64,000 nt of DNA. It comes from Gemmiger formicilis. Its GTDB lineage: Bacteria; Bacillota; Clostridia; Oscillospirales; Ruminococcaceae. The notes under the pieces were generated by a model that was given only the letters and a program-made list of their open reading frames with translations, had not been told where the DNA came from and did no database searches. The stretch covers positions 1 to 64,000 of the forward strand of contig NZ_JANGCG010000014.1 in NCBI RefSeq assembly GCF_024462815.1, written 5' to 3'. Position numbers and translations under genes: made by a program. This document shows positions 42,740 through 51,079 of the stretch, piece by piece. Positions within the stretch are counted from its first letter, which is position 1. Every line of letters starts with the position of its first letter.

Positions 42740-42880
42740 ATGGCTCGGAATCAACGGAAATACAACACGGAATGTATTATAGGACCCGCAGACATCACCA
42801 CAACCATGAATATTTACGCCGAGGCCGCCAAAGAGAAAAAGCAGGAGGCAATCGCAAACTGGAATGGAAAAAATCATGCA
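42740..42880 (+). pseudogene. C-terminal scar of a tyrosine integrase
   Basis: The plus strand reads IIGPADITTTMNIYAEAAKE and KKQEAIANW, matching the last helix with the catalytic Tyr of Tn1549-type integrases. The integrase at the right edge has MGHKDIQTTMDIYAEATEQK at the same place. The His of GH is replaced by Pro and the rest of the protein is missing, so it is a remnant of an older element. Confidence 0.65.
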
Positions 42881-43054
42881 AAAAATTGTCAGCACATCTC
42901 GCCAGACGAATTTCGAAAAGCTGTTGACTTTTCTCTACATTTCGCATATACTGATGGCAGTAATTGTGCTATGGATACTTGCGAGACCCACAGCCAGCGG
43001 GAGGTTCCTATTTGTAGGGATCTCTTTTTTTGTTATTCTATAAAGCAGAAATAG

Positions 43055-43443
43055 TAACTTCTGGCAGAATGATTCGTTTTCTGTAGTTATTGCAGTTCGA
43101 TGCCTCTTTACAAACGATACATTTCTGAAATAGTATATTTTAGCTGCGTAAGCATTATCATTGCAGCCATTTTGGCGATTCTTCGCATAAAAAGCACCCG
43201 ATTTGCCATTGTGGTTCATATTTTAAAAGCAGAAAGCATGATACTCTTTTATATATTTTAACAATTTCAATATCACGACGTATAGTCATTATATAGCAAT
43301 CTTGCATTTAGAAGGTGAACATGTATGGCACAAAAATCCATATTCTCACCCGAAAGCGCATTTCAAATCTTGTCATTTCCCATCACCTTGTATCATCCAG
43401 CATACTAAAACCACCCCCACCTATTTGAAAGAAAGCGGATATT
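43055..43443. other. AT-rich gap without recognised gene
   Basis: About 390 bases between the integrase scar and the anion permease gene. I see no ORF with a ribosome binding site and no strong hairpin. The permease has only a weak GAAAG before its ATG. Confidence 0.5.
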
Positions 43444-44571
43444 ATGAAGATCAAGCAATTTGTTAAGCAGGAGATCGTTCTCTGTGTTGCTGCGGTTCTG
43501 GCGGTGCTCTCGATGTTTTTTGTACCGCCAGATGCGGCTTATATCGGCTACATTGACCTGCGCACCCTTGCCATTCTGTTCTCGCTTATGACCGTTATGG
43601 CAGGGCTGCGGCGGCAGGGCGTTTTTGACCGGCTGGGCCGCACGCTGCTGGCACAGACCGGCGGCACCCTGCAGCTGGTACTGGTGCTGGTCGGGCTGTG
43701 CTTTTTCGGGAGCATGGTCATCACCAATGACGTTTCCCTGCTGACCTTTGTGCCCTTCACCTTCGTGGTGCTCAGCGGCCTTGCGCCGGACGCCCGCCGG
43801 GCGCTTACGGTTCCTGTGGTATGTATGCAAACCATCGCCGCGAACCTTGGCAGTATGCTCACGCCCATCGGTAACCCGCAGAATCTTTACCTGTACGGCA
43901 AGAGTGGAATGAACATAGCTGCGTTCATCTCACTCATGCTTCCCTACACGGTGGTTTCGCTGCTGCTTTTGGTTCTCTGGGCGGGCGCGCTCTGCCGCGG
44001 GCGGGCGTCCGCCTGCAGCTGTGCGCATCTGCAGCAGCCGGACGCCGCCGCAGACCGCAAAATCGTCCTTCTGGACGCGGCACTGTTTGTAGTCTGCCTG
44101 CTGGCGGTCATCCGGGTACTCCCCTACGGCGTTGCCTTTGCCGCTGTGCTGCTCTGCACCCTTTTTGCAGACCGTTCCACGCTCCGATGTGTGGATTACT
44201 CCCTGTTGCTGACTTTTGTGGCCTTTTTCATCTTCATTGGCAATCTGGGGCGCGTCCAGGCCTTTTCAGATTGGCTGCAGGCCATCCTCACCGGGCGGGA
44301 GGTTCCGGTGGCTGTTCTGGCCTCACAGGTCACGAGCAACGTTCCCGCCGCGCTGCTGCTGTCTGGGTTCACAGATAAAACCAGCGCCCTCATCATCGGC
44401 ACGAACCTCGGCGGCCTGGGCACGTTGATTGCGTCCATGGCCAGCCTGATTTCCTACCGCCAGATTGCACGTGAGCTGCCGGAGGAAAAAGGCCGCTATT
44501 TCAAGCTGTTCACCCTGTCCAACCTAGTTTTTCTCGCCATTCTGCTGGTTGAATGGTGGGGGCTGCAGTAG
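43444..44571 (+). CDS. Anion permease of the ArsB/SLC13-like group
   Basis: 375 residues, about ten membrane spans. It starts with short KIKQFVKQE then spans; IDLRTLAILFSLMTVMAGLR, TNDVSLLTFVPFTFVVLS and ANLGSMLTPIGNPQNLYLY are typical of the ion-transporter superfamily (CitMHS/ArsB/DASS), where NDV and GNPQN lie in the two re-entrant loops. TSNVPAALLLSGF is the second-half counterpart. The substrate, perhaps a carboxylate or arsenite, is unknown. Monocistronic as far as seen. Confidence 0.85.
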   Translation: MKIKQFVKQEIVLCVAAVLAVLSMFFVPPDAAYIGYIDLRTLAILFSLMTVMAGLRRQGVFDRLGRTLLAQTGGTLQLVLVLVGLCFFGSMVITNDVSLLTFVPFTFVVLSGLAPDARRALTVPVVCMQTIAANLGSMLTPIGNPQNLYLYGKSGMNIAAFISLMLPYTVVSLLLLVLWAGALCRGRASACSCAHLQQPDAAADRKIVLLDAALFVVCLLAVIRVLPYGVAFAAVLLCTLFADRSTLRCVDYSLLLTFVAFFIFIGNLGRVQAFSDWLQAILTGREVPVAVLASQVTSNVPAALLLSGFTDKTSALIIGTNLGGLGTLIASMASLISYRQIARELPEEKGRYFKLFTLSNLVFLAILLVEWWGLQ

Positions 44572-44661
44572 CTTGGATAGTCCAATGCAAACAAATTACA
44601 GCATTTCACCTACTTTTCCATGGTAAATATGTAAAATTTCATCCGTCCGCGTAAAAAAATC

Positions 44662-44690
44662 TTTAATCTTCGGCCAAAATATGATATAAT
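44662..44690 (+). promoter_or_regulatory. Promoter of Wzz-like gene
   Basis: TATAAT (44685-44690) with a weak -35 TTTAAT (44662-44667) 17 bases upstream; ATG 33 bases downstream. Confidence 0.55.
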
Positions 44691-44722
44691 GGGATATTAT
44701 TATGAGAAAAGGAGTTTCAAAT

Positions 44723-45472
44723 ATGTCGCAGGAACAGCATTCCTCTCTCTCCCTTACGGAGGATACAAATAAACGCGATTACGTCTACGTCCGTTATGAG
44801 GATGACGACGATGACGAGATGGACATCTATGATATGATCAGCCTCTGCCTGAAGGGCCTTTCTATTCTCAAGCGCTATATTGCACTTCTGTTGGTTTTTC
44901 TGGTTGTCGGTTGCATTGTGGGCTTCTGCAAACACAAATCTGTAAAAGAAGAATATTCCTCCTCCGCACTGCTTTTTGTCGATTTGAATCATGATGAGGT
45001 ATCTATCGGTGACAATGTCGATGAATCGCCTCGCATCAATATGCTTGCCAACTCGCTTTCCCAGATTATGTTGAGCGATGCTGTAATTGCCCCAGTTGCC
45101 GAGCAGTATGCAGACGAGAGCGAAACCGTCGCTGACAAAATGAAGTCTCTGCAGGAAAGCCTGAGCGTTGATGCTCCGGACGGTACTCAGACGGTTCGCG
45201 TCACGGTGACGGATGAGGATTCTCTGGTAGCGCAGGAAATTTGTAATGACATTGTCGATGCAGGCATCAGCGCACTGAACGCTTCCACAAGCTATGCCAC
45301 CATCAGTGTTATTTTCCCCGCCAGCGATGGCATTGCGGTCGCTAACGATGAATCTGCCGTCAGTTCCATCGGCCAGATGGCTGCCATTTTCCTTGTGCTT
45401 GCGCTGATGGTGATTGTTATCCGCGAGCTGGCTATAGCCTATAAGGCTCGCAACGCCGCCAAGGAGCAGTAA
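44723..45472 (+). CDS. Wzz/chain-length-determinant-like membrane protein
   Basis: 249 residues from the ATG at 44723, set by AAAGGAG. An acidic cytoplasmic N-terminus (VRYEDDDDDEMDIYDMI) leads to a first span (IALLLVFLVVGCIVGFC), an extracytoplasmic domain with YSSSALLFVD and SLVAQEICNDIVDAGISAL, and a second span near the end (GQMAAIFLVLALMVIVI). This is the two-span layout of Wzz/CapA-type co-polymerases, which set polysaccharide length. There is no tyrosine kinase, glycosyltransferase or polymerase gene nearby, so it is an orphan. Confidence 0.72.
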   Translation: MSQEQHSSLSLTEDTNKRDYVYVRYEDDDDDEMDIYDMISLCLKGLSILKRYIALLLVFLVVGCIVGFCKHKSVKEEYSSSALLFVDLNHDEVSIGDNVDESPRINMLANSLSQIMLSDAVIAPVAEQYADESETVADKMKSLQESLSVDAPDGTQTVRVTVTDEDSLVAQEICNDIVDAGISALNASTSYATISVIFPASDGIAVANDESAVSSIGQMAAIFLVLALMVIVIRELAIAYKARNAAKEQ

Positions 45473-45498
45473 ACCAGTCCCCTTTTTACAGTAAAAAT

Positions 45499-45536
45499 AC
45501 CGCCGACAGCAATCAGCTATGCTGTCGGCGGTTTAT
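45499..45536 (+). terminator. Intrinsic terminator after Wzz-like gene
   Basis: ACCGCCGACAGC (45499-45510) and GCTGTCGGCGGT (45521-45532), then TTATTTTG. Confidence 0.88.
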
Positions 45537-45654
45537 TTTGTAAAAAGGGATATTCCCGCAGAAATCAGCGGCAAATTTGCAACTGGGCTGGGGGGGAGTG
45601 GATGACGCCACCAATGCCTTCAACTCGGGTATAGAATTACAGCGTGGCTGGGCT

Positions 45655-45912
45655 TATGCCTCGCCCTTGGATTTCACGGCAAGCAGTACCGTCAGCACAA
45701 GCATAACGAGGGAGAGCAGGATTGGGATTCTATATAGTTGAGGAAATTTTTCTGTTCGGATTCGGACAGATAGGAAAGGTCAACGGCGGAGTTGAATTTG
45801 AGGTCATTGGAATCGACCTTTTTCTGAAGTTCGGGAATGAGTGCGTTCAAACGAATAAATCTGCGAACCGTATCCCCGCTAACCCCAACTTCTGCTGCGA
45901 CCCTATGGAATA
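45655..45912 (-). pseudogene. ParB-like fragment joined to a membrane-tail fragment
   Basis: On the minus strand 45912-45722 reads AAEVGVSGDTVRRFIRLNAL, IPELQKKVD and LSYLSESEQKNFLNYIE without a stop or start, matching the HTH and following region of ICE-type ParB/RepB proteins. At about 45721 the frame shifts to LLSLVMLVLTVLLAVKSKGE and a stop, the end of a membrane-anchored protein. Two unrelated pieces are therefore fused, a scar of element insertion and deletion. Confidence 0.6.
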
Positions 45913-45929
45913 GTTTGCTATTTGAAGAA

Positions 45930-46049
45930 TTCAGAGGTCATCTGCGCAATAGTTGTCCCGATTGTGATAAGAGATTGTCCTGTATGGGCGGATGCCCTTT
46001 GATGCCGGATGTGGTTTTATGCGAATCAAAAAGCCGTAATCAAGCGTAG
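45930..46049 (+). pseudogene. Fragment with SPASM-like cysteines
   Basis: The plus strand reads FRGHLRNSCPDCDKRLSCMG followed by GCPLMPDVVLC and a short tail to a stop. The CPDC-x5-C-x2-GC pattern resembles the auxiliary Fe-S SPASM domain at the end of radical SAM peptide-modifying enzymes. The catalytic radical SAM part is missing, so this is a remnant, possibly of a lost RiPP locus. Confidence 0.5.
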
Positions 46050-46077
46050 TCCTTTAATTTCGAGCGATTAAAAGGCG

Positions 46078-46141
46078 AAACAGCCTCTATAGGAGTATGA
46101 TGTTTACTAATGTCGGCTACTCCCCGCAGAGGCTGTTTTGT
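46078..46141 (+). terminator. Terminator after the SPASM-like fragment
   Basis: AAACAGCCTCT (46078-46088) pairs with AGAGGCTGTTT (46128-46138), with an inner GGAGTA/TACTCC helix, then TTGT. Confidence 0.75.
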
Positions 46142-46164
46142 ATTTACAACCTCAAAAAGAAGAA

Positions 46165-46193
46165 TAGACTTTTTTGCAAAGATATGTTATAAT
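46165..46193 (+). promoter_or_regulatory. Promoter of prepilin gene
   Basis: TAGACT (46165-46170), 17-base spacer, TATAAT (46188-46193); ATG 31 bases downstream with AAAGGAT between. Confidence 0.7.
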
Positions 46194-46224
46194 ACATCAA
46201 ATGCGCCGAAAGGATATCGATTCT

Positions 46225-46785
46225 ATGGCAAAGAAAAATTCGAAACGCGGGTTTACGCTGGTTGAACTTATTGTTGTATTGGTAATTCTGGCTATTCTTG
46301 CAGCACTGCTGATTCCGGCACTTACCGGGTACATTGACAAGGCCAGAAAGCGTCAGGTTGTGGCAGAGACGCGAGCGTTGACGCAGGCTGTGCAGACGGA
46401 GATGTCTACAATATACGGTCTCAATAATTCGTTTCAAGAGCAAAAGGATATTGGAAAAAACCTGACGATTGCGTCAAAAGACGGTAATTGTGGAAGTGGC
46501 CTTGGACAATTAGATAACTCACTAAAAGAACGCTATGCTGAAATAGTTCGCCTTTCGGAAGTGCCGATTTTGGAAGAGGAACTTGAGTCTGCTACCGGTA
46601 AATCTTCCTTCTTTGCAATCATAAATAAGAAGGGTGCTGTTCAATGGACAGTTTACAATAATGGAAAGGGATACATCGGAATATATTGTGGCGACGATGG
46701 TGAAACCGATGTGTTTAAAGAAGACGAAGCAAAAGGGTATGCGAATAGCTATAGACTTTTTTTGGAAAAATCGTTTACCTTATAA
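46225..46785 (+). CDS. Orphan type IV prepilin-like protein
   Basis: 186 residues from the ATG at 46225. The N-terminus KKNSKRGFTLVELIVVLVIL has the prepilin peptidase site (cut G|F, Glu5) and the long hydrophobic helix of class III signal peptides, continuing AALLIPALTGYIDKARKRQ. The C-terminal globular part is short and has a Cys pair (GNCGSG...IYCGDDG). No prepilin peptidase, pilus ATPase or platform gene is nearby, so it must use machinery elsewhere or serve as a pseudopilin. It is lower in GC than its neighbours and sits among element scars. Confidence 0.8.
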   Translation: MAKKNSKRGFTLVELIVVLVILAILAALLIPALTGYIDKARKRQVVAETRALTQAVQTEMSTIYGLNNSFQEQKDIGKNLTIASKDGNCGSGLGQLDNSLKERYAEIVRLSEVPILEEELESATGKSSFFAIINKKGAVQWTVYNNGKGYIGIYCGDDGETDVFKEDEAKGYANSYRLFLEKSFTL

Positions 46786-46918
46786 ATGAAAACGACCCTC
46801 ATTGGACGAAAAATATGGTGTATGCTTGTATGGGAATAGAAGGATATGATTTTTCCTGACCGCTCACAAATTGAACGCAAAGCAGTTCACAAACGAAACT
46901 AATACATACAAAAAGCAA

Positions 46919-46949
46919 GAGCCCTCGGAGAAATCCGGGGGCTCATTTC
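46919..46949 (+). terminator. Terminator-like hairpin
   Basis: GAGCCC...GGGCTC with extra CGG/CCG pairs, then ATTTCTGTT. It lies 135 bases after the prepilin stop and before the convergent acetyltransferase remnant. Confidence 0.6.
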
Positions 46950-47007
46950 TGTTATAGCAGTAAAAAGACAATCGAAAATGTAAATTGCGAAAAGCATGCT
47001 TTTCGCA

Positions 47008-47395
47008 TCAAAATGTCAACCGCATCTGATGCCACGAAACATTGCCGTGCGTGGACTTGTCGGTCACGCCCTCATCCTCGAATCCGAATTTGGCATAGTA
47101 GTGGACAAGTCGGTTCTTGCAGGTCAGGACAAGACCTTTGCGACCCTGTTCCTTCGCGTCGGCTATGGCCTTTTGAAGCAGCTTGCCTGCATACCCATGC
47201 TGGCGGTATGCGGGCAGTGTATTCACGCCGAAAATCATCTGCCACGCACCGCTTTCGTTGTGCATGGCGGCGTTCTCGTACATCTCATCGGTTAAGTCCG
47301 CGTCATCGGTCACAAACCCGTCCACGAAAGAAATGAGTCTGTCGCCATCGTACAGCAGCCAAAAATGGTTCCCGTACAGGCTTAATGCTAAGTTC
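47008..47395 (-). pseudogene. GNAT acetyltransferase lacking its N-terminus
   Basis: The frame carries the GNAT core: FWLLYDGDRLISFVDGF, GAWQMIFGVNTLPAYRQHGY (acetyl-CoA loop Q/R-x-x-G-x-A as RQHGYAGKLLQ), and the end KNRLVHYYAKFGFEDEG. The first ~50 residues of the fold are missing: upstream of about 47395 the sequence belongs to another gene in a different frame. A start codon further upstream exists but gives an unrelated N-terminus. Confidence 0.7.
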
Positions 47396-47497
47396 GTAGT
47401 AATCCGTTGCCATATTGTGGGTGACAAACTCATGCTTAATAAATTCATTGTCCTCGTCATCAAGCTCATCCGAGAACATCCATACATTGCCACTCAT
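47381..47497 (-). pseudogene. N-terminal fragment of a small element-borne gene
   Basis: Starts at ATG 47497, overlapping the stop of the previous fragment (ATGA), with GGAGG upstream. It reads MSGNVWMFSDELDDEDNE, then FIKHEFVTHNMATDYYELS, and then runs out of frame into the GNAT fragment. It looks like the beginning of a small ICE-type DNA-binding gene (DUF6462-like, low confidence). Confidence 0.45.
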
Positions 47498-47650
47498 TCC
47501 TCGTCGGCCTCCTTGTGTATCTTTTTGGCTGGTTCGTGAAAACGCTCAAAGTATCCATCGAAGATTTCACGGTCAATGAGAACGGTACCGTCAAATCGGT
47601 AAATCGCTCCAGCCTCGCTGACAAGTTGAATATAGGGAACAGCGGGACGG
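47494..47650 (-). pseudogene. C-terminal fragment of an excisionase-like protein
   Basis: The minus strand reads VPYIQLVSEAGAIYRFDGTV, then LIDREIFDGYFERFHEP and KKIHKEADEE before TGA. This resembles the wing and tail of small excisionase/DUF6462-type proteins from Tn1549-like elements. A stop codon lies just upstream in frame, so the N-terminal half is lost or frameshifted. Confidence 0.5.
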
Positions 47651-47966
47651 TTTCTTCAGCGAGCGAGCCAACCAGTATTCTATGTGGGATACTGCTTCTG
47701 AGTGTGAAACCTACAAATGGCTTTCGCCGCTGCCGAAAGAAGCAAAAATCAAGCTGGAAACAGTAGAACTCATCATGCCTTATGCCAAGATTGACCGGCG
47801 GGGAAATGTACACCGCTATGTTCCTAAATTGAAAGCTGCTGTCCTGACAGAAAACGCCATAGCAGTGATGCCGGATGGTAAGAAAGCAAGATACGATTCC
47901 CAAAAGGCCAAATGCCAAAAAGTGATGCCCTTATCAAGGGCGTTGGAAATACTGGGATGTAAGTAA
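47646..47966 (+). pseudogene. Unrecognised C-terminal fragment
   Basis: A plus-strand frame without a convincing start reads FFSERANQYSMWDTASECET, then YKWLSPLPKEAKIKLETVEL and ends LSRALEILGCK. No family recognised. It begins at the point where the minus-strand excisionase fragment ends, and is followed by a strong terminator, so it looks like the 3' part of a real gene cut by rearrangement. Confidence 0.4.
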
Positions 47967-48005
47967 ACAAAAGGTCCTCTTCGCTGTGAAAGAGGACCTT
48001 TTGTG
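47967..48005. terminator. Strong intrinsic terminator
   Basis: ACAAAAGGTCCTCTT pairs with AAGAGGACCTTTTGT around a short loop (47967-48004). T-rich on both strands, so it can act in both directions. Confidence 0.85.
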
Positions 48006-48091
48006 AAGTGGTGCAAATATATAACTTGGTTAGAGTTCGGTGCAGTATCTTGCCAATCATGCAAAGCGGATGTAAAATTTATGGCGACCCG

Positions 48092-48121
48092 TTGTGCAAA
48101 TGCAGAAAGCTATGGTATGCT
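48092..48121 (+). promoter_or_regulatory. Promoter of the coiled-coil membrane protein gene
   Basis: TTGTGC (48092-48097), 18-base spacer, TATGCT (48116-48121); start codon 48 bases downstream. Confidence 0.5.
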
Positions 48122-48168
48122 AATTATATAAAGTGTACAGGAAATAATCAGAACGCGAGAGGGTCATA

Positions 48169-50142
48169 ATGATGGAGAACAAATCGGATAAAGGCGGCTT
48201 CTGGAAACGACAATCTTTTCTTTTACCGCCATTGACTGCGGCGGTGGTTTTGCTGTGCCAGCAGATGGCTTCTTCCAATCCATCCGGCGTGGTCACGGTG
48301 AACATTTTGCTGTTGGTACTGAATTTCTTCAGCTATGTGGGGCTTTTGCGTGGGGAAAAAAGCACAGAAAAATCCGTGGCGATCGCCGCGGCAGGTTTTA
48401 TTACACTGATGGCATTTGTGTTCAATACCTGCGTAGCTGGAATTCCCACTCCTTTGAGCGATACGGGAATCTTTATGAACAGTCTCTGCGGTATGTGGGT
48501 ACTGGTAGCAGTTGTTCAAGGAATTTCGCTGTTGATACAGGCAGTGTTGCAGCCAACGGTTGAGCAAGAAACAGGAGCAAGCGAAAACAATGTTTGGAAT
48601 CGCCTACAAAAAGTAGGGGGACAGCTAAAACCAAAAGCCACAAACTCGCAGGAAATAATTTTGATGCTGCTGCGCCTTGCCACAGTATTGTTGGCAATCG
48701 TTTCCTGGTGGAGTACCGCACAGGGTATGCGGGACTATGTGTTTTCACAGGCGTGGCAGGCAAATCTTGCCTCGTTTGCCATACAAAGCATCCTGCTGGG
48801 ACTGAACTTTTACCTGCCGACCTTCTGGCGCTGGATACATAGTCTGCGCGGGAAAATCTGCGTGCTGGCGCTCAGCGGCGTGGTCTTGTTCTGCTCCTCG
48901 TGGTTCAGCTATGTTTTTATCGTTGGCACGGTCTATGAAAAAAGCTGGCAGACCGAAAGCCGCCTGTTGGTTCAGTCGGTGTACCGAAATGAACTGTACA
49001 AAGCGGATGAATTTGTACAAATCAGCAGCGACGCCCTGCGGGAAACGCTGGGCGACGAGGTGGCGGCTCTGTACACTGCCAGCAAGACCGCCGATACCGA
49101 AACAACACAGAATCCTTCCGGCTTGGATCTGACAGCGGACAAGGCAAGCTACGCCGATAATGCGGACTTTGCGGCAAAAAATGAAATTGCTTCGGCAATC
49201 CAAGCGATGCAGACCGCCACGCAGGAGGGAACATCCTCCGGCGTGCGCGAACAGGCTGCCGCAGCCCTGACACAACTTACCAAACAGGTGGAAACTCGCA
49301 TCGGACAGCTGACGCAGCAGATAAGCCAGACGCAGGACGCCTTGACGGCAGCAGCAGATGCGCAAACCAGCGCAGCAAGTGCGTTGCGAAATGCGCCGTA
49401 TGGAAGTAATACTAACGCTTTGCAGAGTGCCTATAACAGTGCGGCATCCCGATTGAGTAACTTGCAGGATACGGTAAATCAGCAACAACAGGACTTACAG
49501 GATTATCAGCAGGCGCAGGGAATCTTGCAACGATACGCAGGTGTGCTGGGAATTGCCGGAAATGCAGCCTCCGTGCAGACAGGTCAGGCGCTGCGTAGTA
49601 TCCAAAGTGCGCTGCTCCAGACGGATGTGGATACGGAAGCTATTGAACAGCAGGCACGCACTGTGTTTGAACAGCTGCAAGCCGCACAGGACAGTGGATC
49701 GGATGCAGATTTTCAGACATTATTGAATGATATGGACAGTTTTATCCGCAAGGTGCAGGATTACGCAGTCCTGAAATCATCAGATGACGCGCTGCAAAAC
49801 CAGATTGACAGCATGACGGCAGACACTGCACAGGATACGGAAAACTGGGAGCCTCTATGGACAGAGAAAATTGAGCGTCTGAAGGCAACAATCAGTGGTC
49901 TGCCTGTCAGTGACAGCGGGCAGGAGTATGACCGTGCAGATGCCCTTGATAAGTTGGACGATGCACAGCGCCTCTATATTTCAGAGCATAACCCTGTTGA
50001 TCAGGCACTGATTTATCTGGGAAGCCCATATTGGCAGCTGGCAGCATTTTCTCTTGTATTGGCGTTCTTCTTGGATATTGCCGCCTTTATTACCGGGCTT
50101 GTCATTGATGTGGCAGATCGGCGTAAAATGTTGGAAAAATGA
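48169..50142 (+). CDS. Large polytopic membrane protein with long coiled coil
   Basis: 657 residues, family not recognised. About six membrane spans fill residues 15-260. A long Gln/Ala/Ser-rich, strongly helical region follows (about 330-600; e.g. QVETRIGQLTQQISQTQDAL and RLSNLQDTVNQQQQDLQDYQ), then a last span (YWQLAAFSLVLAFFLDIAAF) and basic end. The helical part is probably extracytoplasmic if spans are paired as expected. Its last ~46 residues recur at 56100-56237, together with the following terminator. It might be a scaffold or sensor in the envelope; function unknown. Confidence 0.7.
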   Translation: MMENKSDKGGFWKRQSFLLPPLTAAVVLLCQQMASSNPSGVVTVNILLLVLNFFSYVGLLRGEKSTEKSVAIAAAGFITLMAFVFNTCVAGIPTPLSDTGIFMNSLCGMWVLVAVVQGISLLIQAVLQPTVEQETGASENNVWNRLQKVGGQLKPKATNSQEIILMLLRLATVLLAIVSWWSTAQGMRDYVFSQAWQANLASFAIQSILLGLNFYLPTFWRWIHSLRGKICVLALSGVVLFCSSWFSYVFIVGTVYEKSWQTESRLLVQSVYRNELYKADEFVQISSDALRETLGDEVAALYTASKTADTETTQNPSGLDLTADKASYADNADFAAKNEIASAIQAMQTATQEGTSSGVREQAAAALTQLTKQVETRIGQLTQQISQTQDALTAAADAQTSAASALRNAPYGSNTNALQSAYNSAASRLSNLQDTVNQQQQDLQDYQQAQGILQRYAGVLGIAGNAASVQTGQALRSIQSALLQTDVDTEAIEQQARTVFEQLQAAQDSGSDADFQTLLNDMDSFIRKVQDYAVLKSSDDALQNQIDSMTADTAQDTENWEPLWTEKIERLKATISGLPVSDSGQEYDRADALDKLDDAQRLYISEHNPVDQALIYLGSPYWQLAAFSLVLAFFLDIAAFITGLVIDVADRRKMLEK

Positions 50143-50167
50143 AGAAAACCACATAGGTTAAAAGGAC

Positions 50168-50210
50168 AGCCCCTTCCGCTGATGTGATTTCAGCAGAAGG
50201 GGCTATTACT
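50168..50210 (+). terminator. Intrinsic terminator, first copy of a duplicated pair
   Basis: AGCCCCTTC...GAAGGGGCT with inner GCTGA/TCAGC helix, then ATTACTTTG. Nearly the same hairpin stands at 56282-56330 after the duplicated gene end. Confidence 0.82.
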
Positions 50211-50330
50211 TTGTGCTCACGTGTGACGTGACAAAGTAGCTTGCAAAAATGGGTTTGTAAATTTTGGCTAAAAGTTCACCGAAATGTAACATTCTGTTGT
50301 ACAATAGAGATTATAAAGGGGGATTGTTGA

Positions 50331-50990
50331 ATGAATCCGATTTTGATTGTGGACGATGAAGCCGCCATTGCTATGCTGGTGCGGCGCATCCTGACGGAGG
50401 CTGGCTACCGCTGCCAGGCCGTGACCGACAGCCGCGCGGCGGCGGATCTGCTGGAAAAGAACCGCTATGATCTCGTGTTGCTCGATGTGATGATGCCCCA
50501 TCTGGACGGGTACGATTTGTTGGCGTACCTGCGGCCCACGGGCACGCCCTGCATCTTCATCACAGCAAAGGACGCTGTGGCCGAGCGGGTGCGCGGGCTG
50601 AACAGCGGCGCGGATGATTACATCGTCAAGCCGTTTGCCCCTACCGAGCTTGTGGCCCGGGTGGAAAGCGTGCTGCGGCGCGCCGGGCGCAGCACCGCCG
50701 TCTACACGATGTGGGAGTATACGGTGGATGCTGCGGCCTGCCGTGTGCTGCGCGGTGAGGAGGAAATACACCTGACCCGCAAGGAATATGACCTGCTGCT
50801 TTTGTTTTTGCGCAACCGCGGCCGGGCGCTGTACCGGGATTATCTGTACGAAACCGTCTGGGGCGATGACGGCACGGACTGTGACACCCGCACGCTTGAC
50901 ACCCACATTGCCCGCCTGCGCCGCAAGCTGAACCTTGGCGACCGCCTGCACAGCGTGCGGCAGATCGGGTATATGCTGGAAAAGGAATAA
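50331..50990 (+). CDS. OmpR-family response regulator
   Basis: 219 residues: receiver domain (LIVDDEAAIAML, phosphoacceptor in LVLLDVMMPHLDGYD, KPFAPTEL) and winged-helix output (LTRKEYDLLLLFLRNRG, DTRTLDTHIARLRRKLN). First gene of a five-gene cassette with its kinase two genes downstream. AATGTAAC lies both before this gene (50283-50290) and before the following lipoprotein gene (50991-50998), a possible binding site. A TACAAT (50300-50305) is the likely -10 and no good -35 is seen, as expected for an activated promoter. Confidence 0.93.
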   Translation: MNPILIVDDEAAIAMLVRRILTEAGYRCQAVTDSRAAADLLEKNRYDLVLLDVMMPHLDGYDLLAYLRPTGTPCIFITAKDAVAERVRGLNSGADDYIVKPFAPTELVARVESVLRRAGRSTAVYTMWEYTVDAAACRVLRGEEEIHLTRKEYDLLLLFLRNRGRALYRDYLYETVWGDDGTDCDTRTLDTHIARLRRKLNLGDRLHSVRQIGYMLEKE

Positions 50991-51079
50991 AATGTAACCC
51001 GCCCGTGACGAAGCTGCAACCAGCCGGAAACAATCCTGCGCTATGCTGGGGGTACAACAAACAAAGGGGGATAACTACG

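Noticed and set aside
43405..43830. 141-codon minus-strand frame
   Set aside because: Antisense to the anion permease, with no start signal.
47008..47493. 161-residue acetyltransferase taken as complete
   Set aside because: The first ~45 residues come from another gene read out of frame; the N-terminal part of the GNAT fold is missing.
50283..50998. AATGTAAC before two cassette genes as a firm regulator site
   Set aside because: Eight bases twice, without the expected second half-site at 11 bases; mentioned only as possible.
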